Shown: piece by piece, positions 23,061 through 34,480 of the stretch | Numbering within the stretch: position 1 is the stretch's first letter | How the letters are laid out: each line of letters opens with the position of its first letter | NCBI GenBank assembly: GCA_024509875.1 | Contig: JAMPIV010018771.1 | Coordinates: forward strand, 453,501 to 517,500 | Source: Oreohelix idahoensis | Lineage: Eukaryota > Mollusca > Gastropoda > Stylommatophora > Oreohelicidae | Length of the DNA stretch: 64,000 nucleotides | Direction of reading: 5' to 3' | Position numbers and translations under genes: made by a program | Notes under the pieces: generated by a model | What the model was told of the DNA's origin: nothing | Database searches by the model: none | Seen by the model: only the letters and a program-made list of their open reading frames with translations

Positions 23061-24469
23061 TTAGTTAATACTTTCTTTCTATTCTTCTCTTTAGTGTTTG
23101 TTTGCTCGGGGTCAAGATTTTCTGCCGTTACAGGCCTATAATGGTAGTTGGATTCAAATTCATTATACGGAGGTTACCAAACGTTTTCATACCTGACATT
23201 ATAGGTAAATGGTTAGACTTGGCCAGAGGGTTCAGGACTGAGACAGAAGCTATGAGACTGCAGCGTAGACCTGGAGAAGATGGTGGACTTCCTCCTGGCG
23301 GCAGACGTGCAGATCCAGCATGACCAGAGACCTGAACGCAGGAGAAGAAAATTCATGTCTTGTTCCTCTCAACTTCATTTTTTAAAGTTTATTATTCCGT
23401 CTTTTTCCTTACTTTTTCCCCCGCCTTGTGAAGCCCTGAGTTTGCAATGCAAATCTAGTTTTCAGCGACATTCGACAATGTGTGTTACTGTGAGTCTTCG
23501 CACCTTTTGACTTAAGAACTAAACAGTTAGAAATGAGTCCATATCCATGTAAATGTGTTTTGTTGTCTTATTTGGTACTCCTTCAGTTTTCTTTGTCGTT
23601 AGGGCAATCCATGTCAAAGCAAATTCTTTCTTCATTCCTTCTGTTAATATACGGCCTGCTCTGATCGCCATAAACTAAAGGACTTTCATAAATGGATACC
23701 CAGCGGTATGTTCTCACGGTAAAATCGTTTAAATTTTATAAGCATCAGTAGAAGTTAAATTAACTTTACTCCGTTTAAGAATGAACCGTTTAGAATCTAA
23801 ACCTTCCTACTCGAAGATCGCGTAGAACGAGGGTTTTTTATACATTTTTATAATCAAAGCGAAAGCAGATAAACAATGCATATATTTTATACTAACTGCT
23901 ACAAATGTCAGAAATGTTTCTTGAGGAAAACACACGAAAGGAAGATTCATGGCTTGATTGAGAACAGTTACTGATGTTATAATAGAAGGTTGAGTGAGCT
24001 ATACAGACATTAAGAAGTTAGAGGGTACAACATTATCAATCAATGACACATATAAAATTGGCCTAGTAGAATCCATCCAATTCATATACTATCACACGTC
24101 TATAACAGAAGAATGAATATCCACATCCAGAAAAAACAGACGTTCAAGAGGAAGGTTAACAAACGACAGTAGCACTATTATGAGGAAACTTGATCTGATG
24201 TTAGCCGAGGAAACATATTTTTGAAAAAAAAAAAAAGAAACAAAAAGTTAGATCTCCACGACTTCAGTTTGCGACAAAAAATTAGGACAAACGAAACTGT
24301 TCTGGTGGTCTATTTTATCATATTCCATTCTGATACATAGTGAGTGGATTGAAGTTGTTTTCAATGGACTATGTTAATATATAACAAGCATCACAGCTTG
24401 TGGTTGACACAAAAGTCAGCTCTGAAAGTTCTCCGAAAAGACAACGGGCAGATGTGAAAACAGTTATTA
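23061..24469. other. No gene seen; right end of copy B at about 23542
   Basis: Similarity to copy A stops after GAAATGAGTCCAT. The following 900 bp is AT-rich with an A13 run near 24225 and no recognisable domain. Confidence 0.55.
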
Positions 24470-24740
24470 TCATCAGTAATACCTTTCAGCTCCCGGTGGA
24501 GTATAGGCCTTCAACAAAAACATGCCAAGGCCTCCTGGCCTGTGCCAACGGTTCAAGTCCTTTCCATATCGTCTTTATTTCTTTCGTCTCCAGTTCTCAT
24601 CTTCATGTGTTTTTGGTCTCTCAATTTCTCTAACACTGGGGATTGCACAATAGGGATTGCATTGTAATGCTATCAGGTTGTGTTCTTAATGTGTGTCCTA
24701 AACCAAGCTCAGCGTCTTCTCCGCACCATTTGTTATAAAA
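24470..24740 (-). pseudogene. LINE family D 3' end, antisense
   Basis: The reverse complement reads the end of family D: the GCAATCCCTATTGTGCAATC block, the AGATGAGAACTGG block and AAGGCCTATACTCCACCGGG, the conserved final segment. It is close to the antisense copy at 39186-39565 and has no open frame. Confidence 0.68.
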
Positions 24741-24856
24741 AGTTCTGATGCAGACCTTTAAAATTCACATTATGCAGTTATTTTCATGACTATATGTGTG
24801 AGTTTAAACATATATATAAGTAAAATAGTTTCTCTCTCAATATATATATATATAAA

Positions 24857-26263
24857 ACAGAGACAACACCAACAGACTGGCGTAAAGGAATAATTGTCAA
24901 ATTGCCCACTAAGGATAACCTCGCAGACTGCAACAACTGGAGAGGAAATACTCTCATCTCAGTTCCCAGTAAAATACCAGGCAGGATAATTATTCAGAGA
25001 ATTTAAAAAGCAGTAGACCATAAACTGAGGAAAGAACAAGCAGGATTCATAAAGAACAGAAGATGTGCAGATCATATATTCACCCTTAGGAACACTATAG
25101 AGCAGTGCTCGGAATGGCAGAGACAGCTGTACATTAACTTTGTTGATTTTGAAAAGGCTTTTGACAGCATACACAGGGACAGCCTACGGAAAATACTGAG
25201 GGCTTATGGAATTCCCAGTTGCATTGTTTCCATCATAAAAAAGCCTCTATGCTAACTTTACATGCAATGTTGGGTTCAGCAATCTATCTTTTGAGGTGAT
25301 GACAGGAGTACCACTGAGATTCCCCTTTTCAACAATTTTATTTTTGACAGTCATAGACTGGGTGATGCGCCAGACAACAGAGGGTAGTCCAAGAGTAATT
25401 AGATGGACAACGCTTTCTACACTGGAAGATCTGGAATATGTAGATACGATTGCACTACTCGCACATTCACATTAACACATCTAAGAACAAACAGATAGAC
25501 TGAATAAGTTTAGCCAGCAAGTGGGTCTGAACATCAGTCTAAAGAAGACAGAGGTCATGACATTCAATGTGGGCAGTCCTGAGCCCATAACAATAAGTAA
25601 CCAGATGCTGGACCAGACAGCCACATTTACATACCTAGGATGCATAGTAACTCCATACGGCGGAACAAGCAAAGACATCAACAGCAGAATGAGTAAAGCG
25701 AGAACAGCCTTTGCTAGTCTCAACAACATCTGAAAGTCTTCCAAGTACTGCACAAACACCAAATTAAGATTATATGAGAGCTGTGTACTTTCTGTGCTTC
25801 TCTGTGGTGCGGAATGCTGGAGAGTAGCAGAGAAAGAAATGTCGAAACTGTCCTCCTTCCACACAATCTGCCTAAGGAAAATTCTCTGAATCTTTTGGCC
25901 GAATACTATCACTAACCAAGAACTACTTACTCGGAGCAACCAAGAAGATATGCACACCATCATAGCTGGCAGACGCTAAAGTTGGGTTGGCCACGTCCTC
26001 AGAAGAGATCCCGATGCCATCACAAGAATAGCTATACTATGTACCCCCGAAGGAAAGCAAAAGAGAGGCCAACCAAAAACATCTTGGCGGAGAACTGTGG
26101 AGGCCGAGATGCAAAGATTGAACCAGAGCTGGTGCACTGTACGAAGGATGGCCGTCGACCGATTAAAATAGAAGCAGTTTGTTGCTGCCCTACAAGACGC
26201 CACCAAGCGTAATGGCCACTGACTGCTTTGACAGTCGGCGGCTAAGGATCAAAGAAGAAGAAG
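24857..26263 (+). pseudogene. LINE family C reverse transcriptase pseudogene
   Basis: Starts after a short (AT)n run and reads, with several frameshifts and stops, through an RT: TDWRKGIIVKLP, DCNNWRGN, KEQAGFIKNRRCADHIFTL, motif A as FVDFEKAFDSIHRD, then VIDWVMRQT, LEDLEYVDTIALL where the catalytic ADD has become VDT, the thumb with FTYLGCIVTPYGG (open piece 25521-25733) and the C-terminal RRSWVGHV-like and GQPKTSWRRTVEAE segments. It ends in GGCTAAGGATCAAAGAAGAAGAAG. The last 90 bases are the source of the SINE-1 tail. Loss of the catalytic motif and stops make it dead. Confidence 0.88.
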
Positions 26264-26654
26264 ATATCTGTCTCAAAGACTGCGTGTGGTGATACCGGTA
26301 ACGGGCCCTCCCAGTTCATCGGTTAGCAAGGCAGAGGTTTCGTGTGTGTTTGGCTCTTGTGTCTTTAAATCGCAGCCCCGATCGTGATGTGAGCAAGCCG
26401 TCGCATTTTCGTATCGTGGCTCGACAACGGTCTCGAAAAAAAAACCCGTTCTCGCAATGAGTCGTGGGCCGGCAGTCAGTAGGCTGGTGTCGCTTTCGGC
26501 CCGTCCAGTCCGACTACGGGAACGTCTTGTCAGCAGGCGGCCAGTGGTTCTCGCAAGAATAAAATCGCTGGGGCCGCCGGGATCCGCTCTGCACAGAGCG
26601 CTGTCTCCCTCCCCGTGCGAGAGGTCGAAGAAGACTCACGTCTGTCCGGACAGT
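26264..26654 (+). other. rDNA 5' external transcribed spacer remnant (inferred)
   Basis: GC-rich sequence unlike its AT-rich surroundings lies immediately 5' of the 18S start. Its position and composition fit the end of the 5' ETS of the rRNA transcription unit. ETS sequences are not conserved, so identity rests on context. The left edge abuts the family C LINE tail. Confidence 0.7.
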
Positions 26655-26781
26655 TATCTAGTTTATCATGCCAGTAGTCATATGCTTGTCTCAAAGATTA
26701 AGCCATGTATGTCTAAGTTCACACTGTCTGACGGTGAAACCGCGAATGGCTCATTTAATCAGTCGAGGTTCCTTAGATGAT
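26655..26781 (+). rRNA. 18S rRNA pseudogene, 5' part
   Basis: Begins TATCTAGTTTATCATGCCAG, a mutated form of the universal 18S start, and continues through GTCATATGCTTGTCTCAAAG, CGGTGAAACCGCGAATGGC and GAGGTTCCTTAGATGAT. Differences at otherwise invariant positions (start, CATGTATG for CATGCATG, CATTTAAT for CATTAAAT), mostly C to T or G to A, mark a non-functional copy. It breaks at the solo LTR and resumes at 35500. In all about 220 nt of 18S are present; the remaining gene is missing. Confidence 0.93.
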
Positions 26782-28164
26782 GTCGTATGAAATTCTAATC
26801 CACATATATAAATTAAAAAGTAAATGTAAAGCCTAACAAATAACTTCAATAAAAGGAAAGAAGAATGGTAAAGAACAGTGCTGTCACAATGACTGTACTC
26901 GAAATCCCCCTTGTTTTCTACTTCGTCTGCAAATTGTAACGTTTCACGTTGATAGTAAAAGCCTACTGCATCACTACACGCTTTCTTCAATAAAACGTGT
27001 ACTGCATTTCTAAGAAAACCTTGAGCTAGGCACCCTGCGTAATGACCTAAATTAATACTTCCATTAATTTCATTTTATACACGGCGTGATGAAAAGACAG
27101 ATGAACTTAGGATAGAGAGAAGGGAGGGCTGAAAGCAGAAACGCATGCAACACTAAACACGCGTCTCGCGATATACAATTAATGCCACCCTCCCCAAGCG
27201 AAAGGCCAGAAGCAATACTTTTTTTCAGATAGACAGTGATAAAAAACACTACCCATACGAGAGTTAGGTTTTAAAAACCTGAAAAACGCTTATTAGGAAA
27301 CATGACATTATACTGGTTTACGTTTGAAAGCATGACAGTACCCAGACACCACATCGATCGAAGTGAACGGGGGGTAGAAGAAAAGGCATATTTTGAACGC
27401 AGCCCCTTAGCCCCATAAAATTTATATAGTTGGGTTCCTTAGGACTTGCTGACAAATAATATGTTAAGTGTTACGCAAATAGTCTAGGAATTACCAAATT
27501 ATAGCCAAAAGAAATAGTGAGGGTGTCAGACAACACCAAAATCAGAATCGCTCAGTGGCAGATTTTGAAACCACCATTGTACGGGAAATAGGTCCCCATG
27601 TTAAATCCTATTTGATTGGAGCGCAGTAAATGTAAGGCTAAACACGATTAGTCGGAAAATAAATACTATTTTTTGTTGTTAGGGGAGACGGAAGGAAGGG
27701 TACTTTTTTTCAAACGCTTGTGTAAACATGGCACGATTGGTTAGACCCGCCAATATAGTCACTTAGAAGCGTCAGTTCAGCACCACATTTTCAAATAAAC
27801 TTTCTAAAGCAACAGTGCGTTGAGATTCAGCTTGTATTTTTCTAAATAAAAGCCTGAGACAGCGGCAGGTCGGATGTTGTGCCATATTCATTGCCAGTCA
27901 ACGTAATTGTGTATTATTTCCATGAATTGTGGTAAGCTTGAAATATTTGATATGTTTTTAATGAAAATTGAATGTAAATTGATAATTTATGTCTGTATAT
28001 GTGTGTGGTTCAGTAGCGAACATGAGGCAAGGCCTATATAGTGCTCCAACCTGAACAGAAGGTGTCGGAGAAAAGTAAAACTGCATGGAATTGCCAAACA
28101 GTACACTGACACCTATCTTATTGACTAGAAAGAACTAATGCTGGAATTGCAGAGGCGTGGTAAC
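26781..28164. mobile_element. Solo LTR inside 18S, left part
   Basis: The insertion begins TGTCGTATG and its other end (35494) reads TTACCACA, so it has TG...CA ends. It is flanked by the 5-bp duplication GATGA (26776-26780 and 35495-35499); removing it restores CCTTAGATGATACGATCC of 18S exactly. Without the nested element the length is about 2.4 kb and no internal genes remain, so a solo LTR is the best reading. Part of it resembles 9330-9920. Orientation is likely plus, because AATAAA lies near the right end. Confidence 0.78.
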
Positions 28165-30071
28165 TGTCACGAAGTGTATTCGCCTTCTTTTCTCTCTGTC
28201 AATCTTTTTTCATACCAGAACATTCCTTCTCTCTAAATTCTCTAGAATCTACCACGCGTAACTACACATCAGGAGATCTCCCATTTGCTGCGGGAAATAA
28301 ATTCCTTTGTTCTACGTTTGACTGGCAAAATCTCGCAAGCCGGCAGACTGACCGGGAACAAAATGGTTGCTCCTAAGAAATACAGAGGGGCCCGATCATT
28401 TAAACAGCAATGAATCTTAGCTGAGCGAGTAAGTGATCTATATTGTTATATGAATAACATGAATTAATCATATGTTTATCTACAACATATCATGTCAGTA
28501 TCTTTTGTTTTTCACTGTGACAGAAATTAATATCCTTGATTTTGTACAGGAGACAACAACATTATGTATACTGAAAGTTTCATGTATGAACTACCCTTGT
28601 CCTGTTTTATACTGAATGATTTCTACTAATTCTACTGTATGATTTCAGCCATGATTATCCTTGTCATATTTTAATCCTGAACTGATTTCTGCAAATATCC
28701 TTATTATATTTTAATGTGTTAATGTGCATGTTCCTATGTTATGATGGTATTATCAAGGTATATGAATGCCTATCACATAAACATAGAACTATGTAAGGAT
28801 GGGAAACAGCACTGTAGCCAATTTTATAAATGAATATGTTGACTGACTTGTAATTCAGTGGTTCTCAAACCTTAGCAGCAATGACACCCCAACATGTTAC
28901 AGCAGAATAGAAAACTATTACCCAGTGGTTCTCAAACCATTGTTGACAGTGACCCCAAATTGATTTTATTGCTCTGTGGGCACAAGGTAGACCAGTGGTT
29001 CTCAAACTTTTGATGACCACTGCCCCAAACTTCACAGTTGGTGAAGCTAACAGCCCATATGTTGAAAATCACTGCGGTAAACAAGCTGGAAGCCAGATAT
29101 AGGTTTAGATCCACCTGTATGCTTATAACATCAGTTATGCTATAGTACTTTATAGATAATAAATAGTACTTTGTTATTGATGTTAGCTATGAATGTTTGT
29201 TAGATTTCTGATGGACGATTAGCGCCCAGCAGATATGGGAAATGACTTCTCTGGCATGATTACTAATGGAGCTTCGATTGTTTGTCAATCCAGTCCTACC
29301 AGGTTGTCATACCAGGTTGTCATACCAGAAGACTAAACCATAAGCAGTGTTCTCAAGGGCAGACTTAATCCATCCCAGCTGGTGATGCGCCCTGAGTCAA
29401 GACGGAGAAAGCAGCTTGCCATCCTCCGAAACCCTAAAAAGAACTTGCGGGACCTGGAGTGCTGGGACATATTGAACCCCTGGCAACAAGACTACATCAG
29501 CAATTGAGATGAGTATCTGAACATGCCAGCAGAACCACTACAGAATATTCCTATTGTCCTATGATTAAAAATTAATTCTGACATGGATCAGAACCATTCA
29601 TAGATTAGGGAACATATAGTGTATATTTGAATATATTGTGAGATTCTATTTTCATTTTTGTAAACTTTACATAACCGAGTCTGTTGTTATTTTCTTTGTA
29701 ATATTTAATTGGGTTGTATAGTTTTAGTAACATAAATCTACACCCTGGGGGCAGAGCCAAAATTAATAAACACTATTGGGTCAGGATATTTTTTAATGTG
29801 GCTGGGCACCAAATCTCTTATCCATCTATATGTACTATACATAGTCCTTTGTAGGATATCGGATAAAGAATTTATCGCCTAGAGAATATCCTGTTTAGTT
29901 TCACCAGAATTCTCTTAGAAAGTTTTTTGCATGGACTAATTCCCGAGGAGAGACTGTGCATTCAACTTGCAGTCTGGAAGAGTTTCCTCTACAGATTATT
30001 TTTTTATTCTTCCATCAAGACTGTCATACTTACACTTTCTCCCTCAAAACAACAAAAACCATTTCGCTACA
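28165..30071 (+). mobile_element. 5' LTR (1.9 kb) of the nested LTR retrotransposon
   Basis: Starts TGTCACGAAGTGTATT and ends TTTCGCTACA. It is near-identical to 32405-34475 except for a deletion of roughly 160 bp after GACTGGCAAAA. The left flank carries GTAAC (28160-28164), repeated after the right LTR (34476-34480). Near its end ATTAATAAACAC could serve as the poly-A signal. It contains a non-autonomous hAT-like insert (28857-29082). Confidence 0.95.
28857..29082. mobile_element. hAT-like MITE cluster inside the 5' LTR
   Basis: The phrase CAGTGGTTCTCAAAC occurs three times in tandem order (about 28857, 28923 and 28993) and the block closes with TTGAAAATCACTG. These are the well-known inverted-repeat ends of hAT-superfamily elements (CAGTG...CACTG). 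The order suggests nested or duplicated left ends. It is shared by both LTRs (33259-33482), so it was part of the LTR before the last transposition. Confidence 0.65.
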
Positions 30072-30072
30072 C

Positions 30073-30095
30073 TGGGACGCTCGTGTCCGGGATTT
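30073..30095 (+). promoter_or_regulatory. Primer binding site resembling tRNA-Pro
   Basis: One base after the LTR. TGGGACGCTCGTGTCCGGG closely resembles the 3' end complement of tRNA-Pro (TGGGGGCTCGTCCGGG), with two small differences. It fixes the element's plus orientation. Confidence 0.75.
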
Positions 30096-30491
30096 ACTTT
30101 TTTCATATTTAGACACTTGTCTGAGATATGAAAACTCTTATCTTTCCTAGACCACTACTGCTGTAGGTACTTGTCACTTATTGGTGTCCAAGTCTAGGAT
30201 TAGATTAAAGAGGGGACATATAAATTACCCTAGACTAAATTACATATAAATTTTTACAAGAAAAACAGATTTTAAGTTATGTTATGAAAACTATTCTTGG
30301 TGGTACTGCTGGTTATTAGTTACATGTTGTTAACTAATATTTATGTTATATTTTATGTATGCTGGTTTTAAATAACATAGGTTGTTAAAATACTTTAGTT
30401 TAGTTACGGCTATAGAAAGTATTTAGGCCTGTATTTATTTGATAGTGAGTTAGAGATCTCATACTCGCTCAGCAAAACCACTGCTGTTAAA
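30096..30491 (+). other. Leader between primer site and ORF
   Basis: AT-rich untranslated leader of about 400 bp. Several short ATG-led frames precede the long ORF. No splice or frameshift signal recognised. Confidence 0.6.
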
Positions 30492-32369
30492 ATGGATGAG
30501 ATAGAAGGACTGAAGAAATGGACAGCGCAATCATATAAGATTGGAAAATTATCTGGCTTCTCGGGAAGTTTGCTGGAAAATTATGTCTCGGAACAGGTAG
30601 AATGTTTCATGAGCATAATGGGGCAACAGAACGAATGGAGAGCAAAATGCAAGGAAGAGAATGTGGAACATGAGAGACAAAGACAAGAAAAATCCCTCCA
30701 GTGTAAGGAAGAACTGCAAGAAATGGAAATTCAACCTACAGAAATGGAATCCAGGGATAAACTGGACTCTAGGAATACTTATCATGCCACTCCTTTGCTA
30801 GTTGCATCACCACCCTCCGCGGTAAATATAACTGCACCACATAAAGCCGAGTCTATGTCTCAGAATTCAGGCTCAGACAGAGCAGAGGCTAGGATATCTA
30901 AACAGAGACCTCTAGACTGTCCTGAAAACAAGATTAAGCACAGCTGTGCAAATAATCTGAAGAGACCTTCTGCATCCTCAGCAAAAACTCACAACAGGCA
31001 TACCAAAAACAACTGCACCAAAAACCTGGTAAATAGGATCGCTCAACCAAATAGGATCACTCAACCAAATAGGATCACTCAACGGAAAAGGATTACGCAA
31101 CCCTATGGGAAGGGAAGGGATGTTCTTGAGCATCACCTGTCGGCCACCCTACATCAGTTAGACTGTAGGCGCCGAGACCCAAACCCACAGACTTCATACA
31201 AAGCTAAGGTCCCTACCATGGATGGGAACTTGACAAAGGCCCGGAGTGGATACAGGGATTCTCAAAATGTGGAGACTGCCACAGTAAATGGAGAAGAAAT
31301 CACCTGTTTGTATTATCAAGGTCTTGGGTGTGATGCCCTTGTCTCAGCCTCTGTCATCGACCTTGATCAAGTCACCGAAGAGGATGTTGAGGTAACCGCA
31401 CCCATGATAAACAACAGAAGGATGATTTTGCCTTTAGCTTATGTAGAAGTTAGGTCGAACTTTGTAAACGGCAAAGTAAAGGCCGCAATATTAGATGAAC
31501 GAATTTACCCGATACCTCAAGGAGGGAAATATATCATCTTAGGAGACTCAGCACAACCCAGAGACGGCGTGACTGAACAGGCTATGGAGACTCCAATGCC
31601 TAACTCATCTTCCAACATTTTCACTGAAAAGTTGGAAGAGTGCAAAGGGGATGACCACCCCAGTGCACTTAATTCTGAACAAGTTTTGATAGTCTCACCC
31701 ACTATCTGCGTGCAGAAAGTGAAGCCGGGCCAGAGTTTCTTGGTACCTGGTAGGATGAAACATGTTTCAGGAATATCTTCCTTTAGTACGGGAGAAACGG
31801 CTAAAGAGGAACATGAACCTCAAGCACTTAGTCTTCAGTCAATTCCGATAACCTCACCAACTCTCTGGGATCAGAAAGTGAAGCGGGTTCAAATTTCCTT
31901 GGTACCTGGTGGGCAGGAACAACTGATAGACTTATCTTTCTCTGTCACTGGAGAAACAGCGATAGAGGAACATACATGCTCTCATACCTGGGGAGATAGG
32001 TATGTGTCCTTAGGCAGGTCAAGTAATATGACAAAAATAAGGTTGTGTATGAGGTTGGCAACCTCATCATGCAAAACTATTTGCGATAGACCGCATTGCA
32101 AGCAGAGTGTAGGCTTTCATGCAAGCTCTTTGCCAGGAGGCAAGCTACAATGTAGGGTCCACAAGGAGGAACATAAGAGAGGGAAGATCATACGAGCAGG
32201 ATTGCTTAACATACCTGAACTCCTTGACAATGAGGAAACGGATAGACATGTGTTGATTACAGGCATTCCGTTCGACAGAGGAAAAAGAGGAAACAATGGG
32301 ATTGAATTAACAAGAGATATGAAACAGGATGGTATTAGCAGACAGAAGAGAATAGTCGGCTCAACTTAA
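30492..32369 (+). CDS. Single ORF of the nested LTR element (coiled-coil plus inactive retropepsin-like region)
   Basis: An uninterrupted 625-codon frame between two near-identical LTRs. Residues of about 1-85 resemble the N-terminal part of SCAN-type gag polyproteins: a short helix-rich segment (LLENYVSEQV) then a Lys/Glu-rich coiled coil. Residues 178-202 hold four short repeats of NRITQP type. Residues 260-355 align with the retropepsin at 57305-58447: same order of ATVNGEEITCLYY, RMILPLAYVEV, GKVKAAILD and KYIILGD. The catalytic D-S-G is replaced by QGLG. Residues 396-495 contain two imperfect repeats built on QKVK, LVPG and GETA-EEH. No capsid, RT or integrase is present. Function unknown; it may act as a gag-like or regulatory protein relying on a helper element. 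Confidence 0.85.
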   Translation: MDEIEGLKKWTAQSYKIGKLSGFSGSLLENYVSEQVECFMSIMGQQNEWRAKCKEENVEHERQRQEKSLQCKEELQEMEIQPTEMESRDKLDSRNTYHATPLLVASPPSAVNITAPHKAESMSQNSGSDRAEARISKQRPLDCPENKIKHSCANNLKRPSASSAKTHNRHTKNNCTKNLVNRIAQPNRITQPNRITQRKRITQPYGKGRDVLEHHLSATLHQLDCRRRDPNPQTSYKAKVPTMDGNLTKARSGYRDSQNVETATVNGEEITCLYYQGLGCDALVSASVIDLDQVTEEDVEVTAPMINNRRMILPLAYVEVRSNFVNGKVKAAILDERIYPIPQGGKYIILGDSAQPRDGVTEQAMETPMPNSSSNIFTEKLEECKGDDHPSALNSEQVLIVSPTICVQKVKPGQSFLVPGRMKHVSGISSFSTGETAKEEHEPQALSLQSIPITSPTLWDQKVKRVQISLVPGGQEQLIDLSFSVTGETAIEEHTCSHTWGDRYVSLGRSSNMTKIRLCMRLATSSCKTICDRPHCKQSVGFHASSLPGGKLQCRVHKEEHKRGKIIRAGLLNIPELLDNEETDRHVLITGIPFDRGKRGNNGIELTRDMKQDGISRQKRIVGST

Positions 32370-32390
32370 GTTAGCCATAGGCATAACTTT

Positions 32391-32400
32391 TAAAAGGGGG
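32391..32400 (+). promoter_or_regulatory. Polypurine tract
   Basis: AAAAGGGGG lies 4-5 bases before the right LTR, where second-strand synthesis starts in LTR retrotransposons. Confidence 0.8.
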
Positions 32401-32404
32401 CCTA

Positions 32405-34475
32405 TGTCACGAAGTGTATTTGCCTTCTTTTTTCTCTGTCAATCTTTTTTCATACCAAAACATTCCTTCTCTCTAAATTCTCTAGAATCTACCACGCGTA
32501 ACTACACATCAGGAGATCTCCCATTTGCTGCGGGAAATAAATTCCTTTGTTCTACGTTTGACTGGCAAAACCACTGTGACCTTTTACCGCTGTGAACTTT
32601 TACACCGCGCCCTGAATAAGCGCAGTTCAGCCAATGGATATGGAGCGCGGATTATTGTCTTTTGACCTTTGACCTCAGCAACCAAACGGAAACCTGGAGG
32701 ATTTTGGCGCTATTCTCGAAGCGCAGGCCTTTTCTCTCGCAAGCCGGCAGACTGACCGGGAACAAAATGGTTGCTCCTAAGAAATACAGAGGGGCCCGAT
32801 CATTTAAACAGCAATGAATCTTGCCTGAGCGAGTAAGTGATCTATATTGTTATATGAATAACATGAATTAATCATGTTTATCTACAACATATCATGTCAG
32901 TATCTTTTGTTTTTCACTGTGACAGAAATTAATATCCTTGATTTTGTACAGGAGACAACAACATTATGTATACTGAAAGTTTCATGTATGAACTACCCTT
33001 GTCCTGTTTTATACTGAATAATTTCTACTAAATTTATACTGTATGATTTCAGCCATGATTATCCTTGTCATATTTTAATCCTGAAATGATTCTGCAAATA
33101 TCCTTATTATATTTTAATGTGTTAATGTGCATGTTCCTATGTTATGATGGTATTATCAAGGTATATGAATGCCTATCACATAAACATAGAACTATGTAAG
33201 GATGGGAAACAGCACTGTAGCCAATTTTATAAATGAATACGTTGACTGACTTGTAATTCAGTGGTTCTCAAACCTTAGCAGCAATGACACCCGAACATGG
33301 TACAGCAGAATAGAAAACTATTACCCAGTGGTTCTCAAACCATTGTTGACAGTGACCCCAAATTGATTTTATTGCTCTGTGGGCACAAGGTAGACCAGTG
33401 GTTCTCAAACTTTTGATGACACTGCCCCAAACTTCACAGTTGGTGAAGCTAACAGCCCACACGTTGAAAATCACTGCGGTAAACAAGCTGGAAGCCAGAT
33501 ATAGGTTGAGACCCACCTGTATGCTTATAACATCAGTTATGCTATAGTACTTTATAGATAATAGCTAGCACTTTGTTTGGTATTGATGTTAACTATGAAT
33601 GTTGTTAGATTTCTGATGGACGATTAGCGTCCAGCAGATATGGGAAATGACTTCTCTGGCATTATTACTAATGGAGCTTCAATTGTTTGTCAATCCAGTC
33701 CTACCAGGTTGTCATATCAGGTTGTCATACCAGAAGACTAAACCATAAGCAGTGTTCTCAAGGGCAGACTTAATCCATCCCAGCTGGTGATGCGCCCTGA
33801 GTCAAGACGGAGAAAGCAGCTTGCCATCCTCCGAAACCCTAAAAAGAACTTGCGGGACCTGGAGTGCTGGGACATATTGAACCCCTGGCAACAAGACTAC
33901 ATCAGCAATTGAGATGAGTATCTGAACATGCCAGCAGAACCACTACAGAATATTCCTATTGTCCTATGATTAAAAATTAATTCTGACATGGATCAGAACC
34001 ATTCATAGATTAGGGAACATAAAGTTGTTTATTTGAATATATTGTGACATTCTATTTTCATTTTTGTAAACTTTACATAACCGAGTCTGTTGTTATTTTC
34101 TTTGTAATATTTAATTGGGTTGTATAGTTTTAGTAACATAAATCTACACCCTGGGGGCAGAGCCAAAATTAAATAACACTATTGGGTCGGGATATTTTTA
34201 ATGTGGCTGGGCACCAAATCTCTTATCCATCTATATGTACTATACATAGTCCTTTGTAGGATATCGGATATAGAATTTATCGCCTAGAGAATATCCTGTT
34301 TAGTTTCACCAGAATTCTCTTAGAAAGTTTTCTAGTGGACTAATTCCCGAGGAGAGACTGTGCATTCAACTTGCAGTCTGGAAGAGTTTCCTCTAGAGAT
34401 TATCTTTTATTCTTCCATCAAGTCTGTCATACTACACCTTCTCCCTCTAAACAAAAAAAAAAACATTTCGCTACA
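32405..34475 (+). mobile_element. 3' LTR (2.07 kb) of the nested LTR retrotransposon
   Basis: Starts TGTCACGAAGTGTATT and ends TTTCGCTACA, followed by the duplication GTAAC (34476-34480). It keeps the roughly 160 bp, including CAATGGATATGGAGCGCGG, that the left LTR has lost. The hAT-like block is at 33259-33482. Few substitutions separate the LTRs, indicating a fairly recent insertion. Confidence 0.95.
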
Positions 34476-34480
34476 GTAAC

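Noticed and set aside
25481..25963. 160-codon minus-strand frame
   Set aside because: Antisense of the family C LINE; no independent domain.
26655..26781. Functional 18S rRNA gene
   Set aside because: Changes at invariant positions, large insertions and absence of most of the gene.
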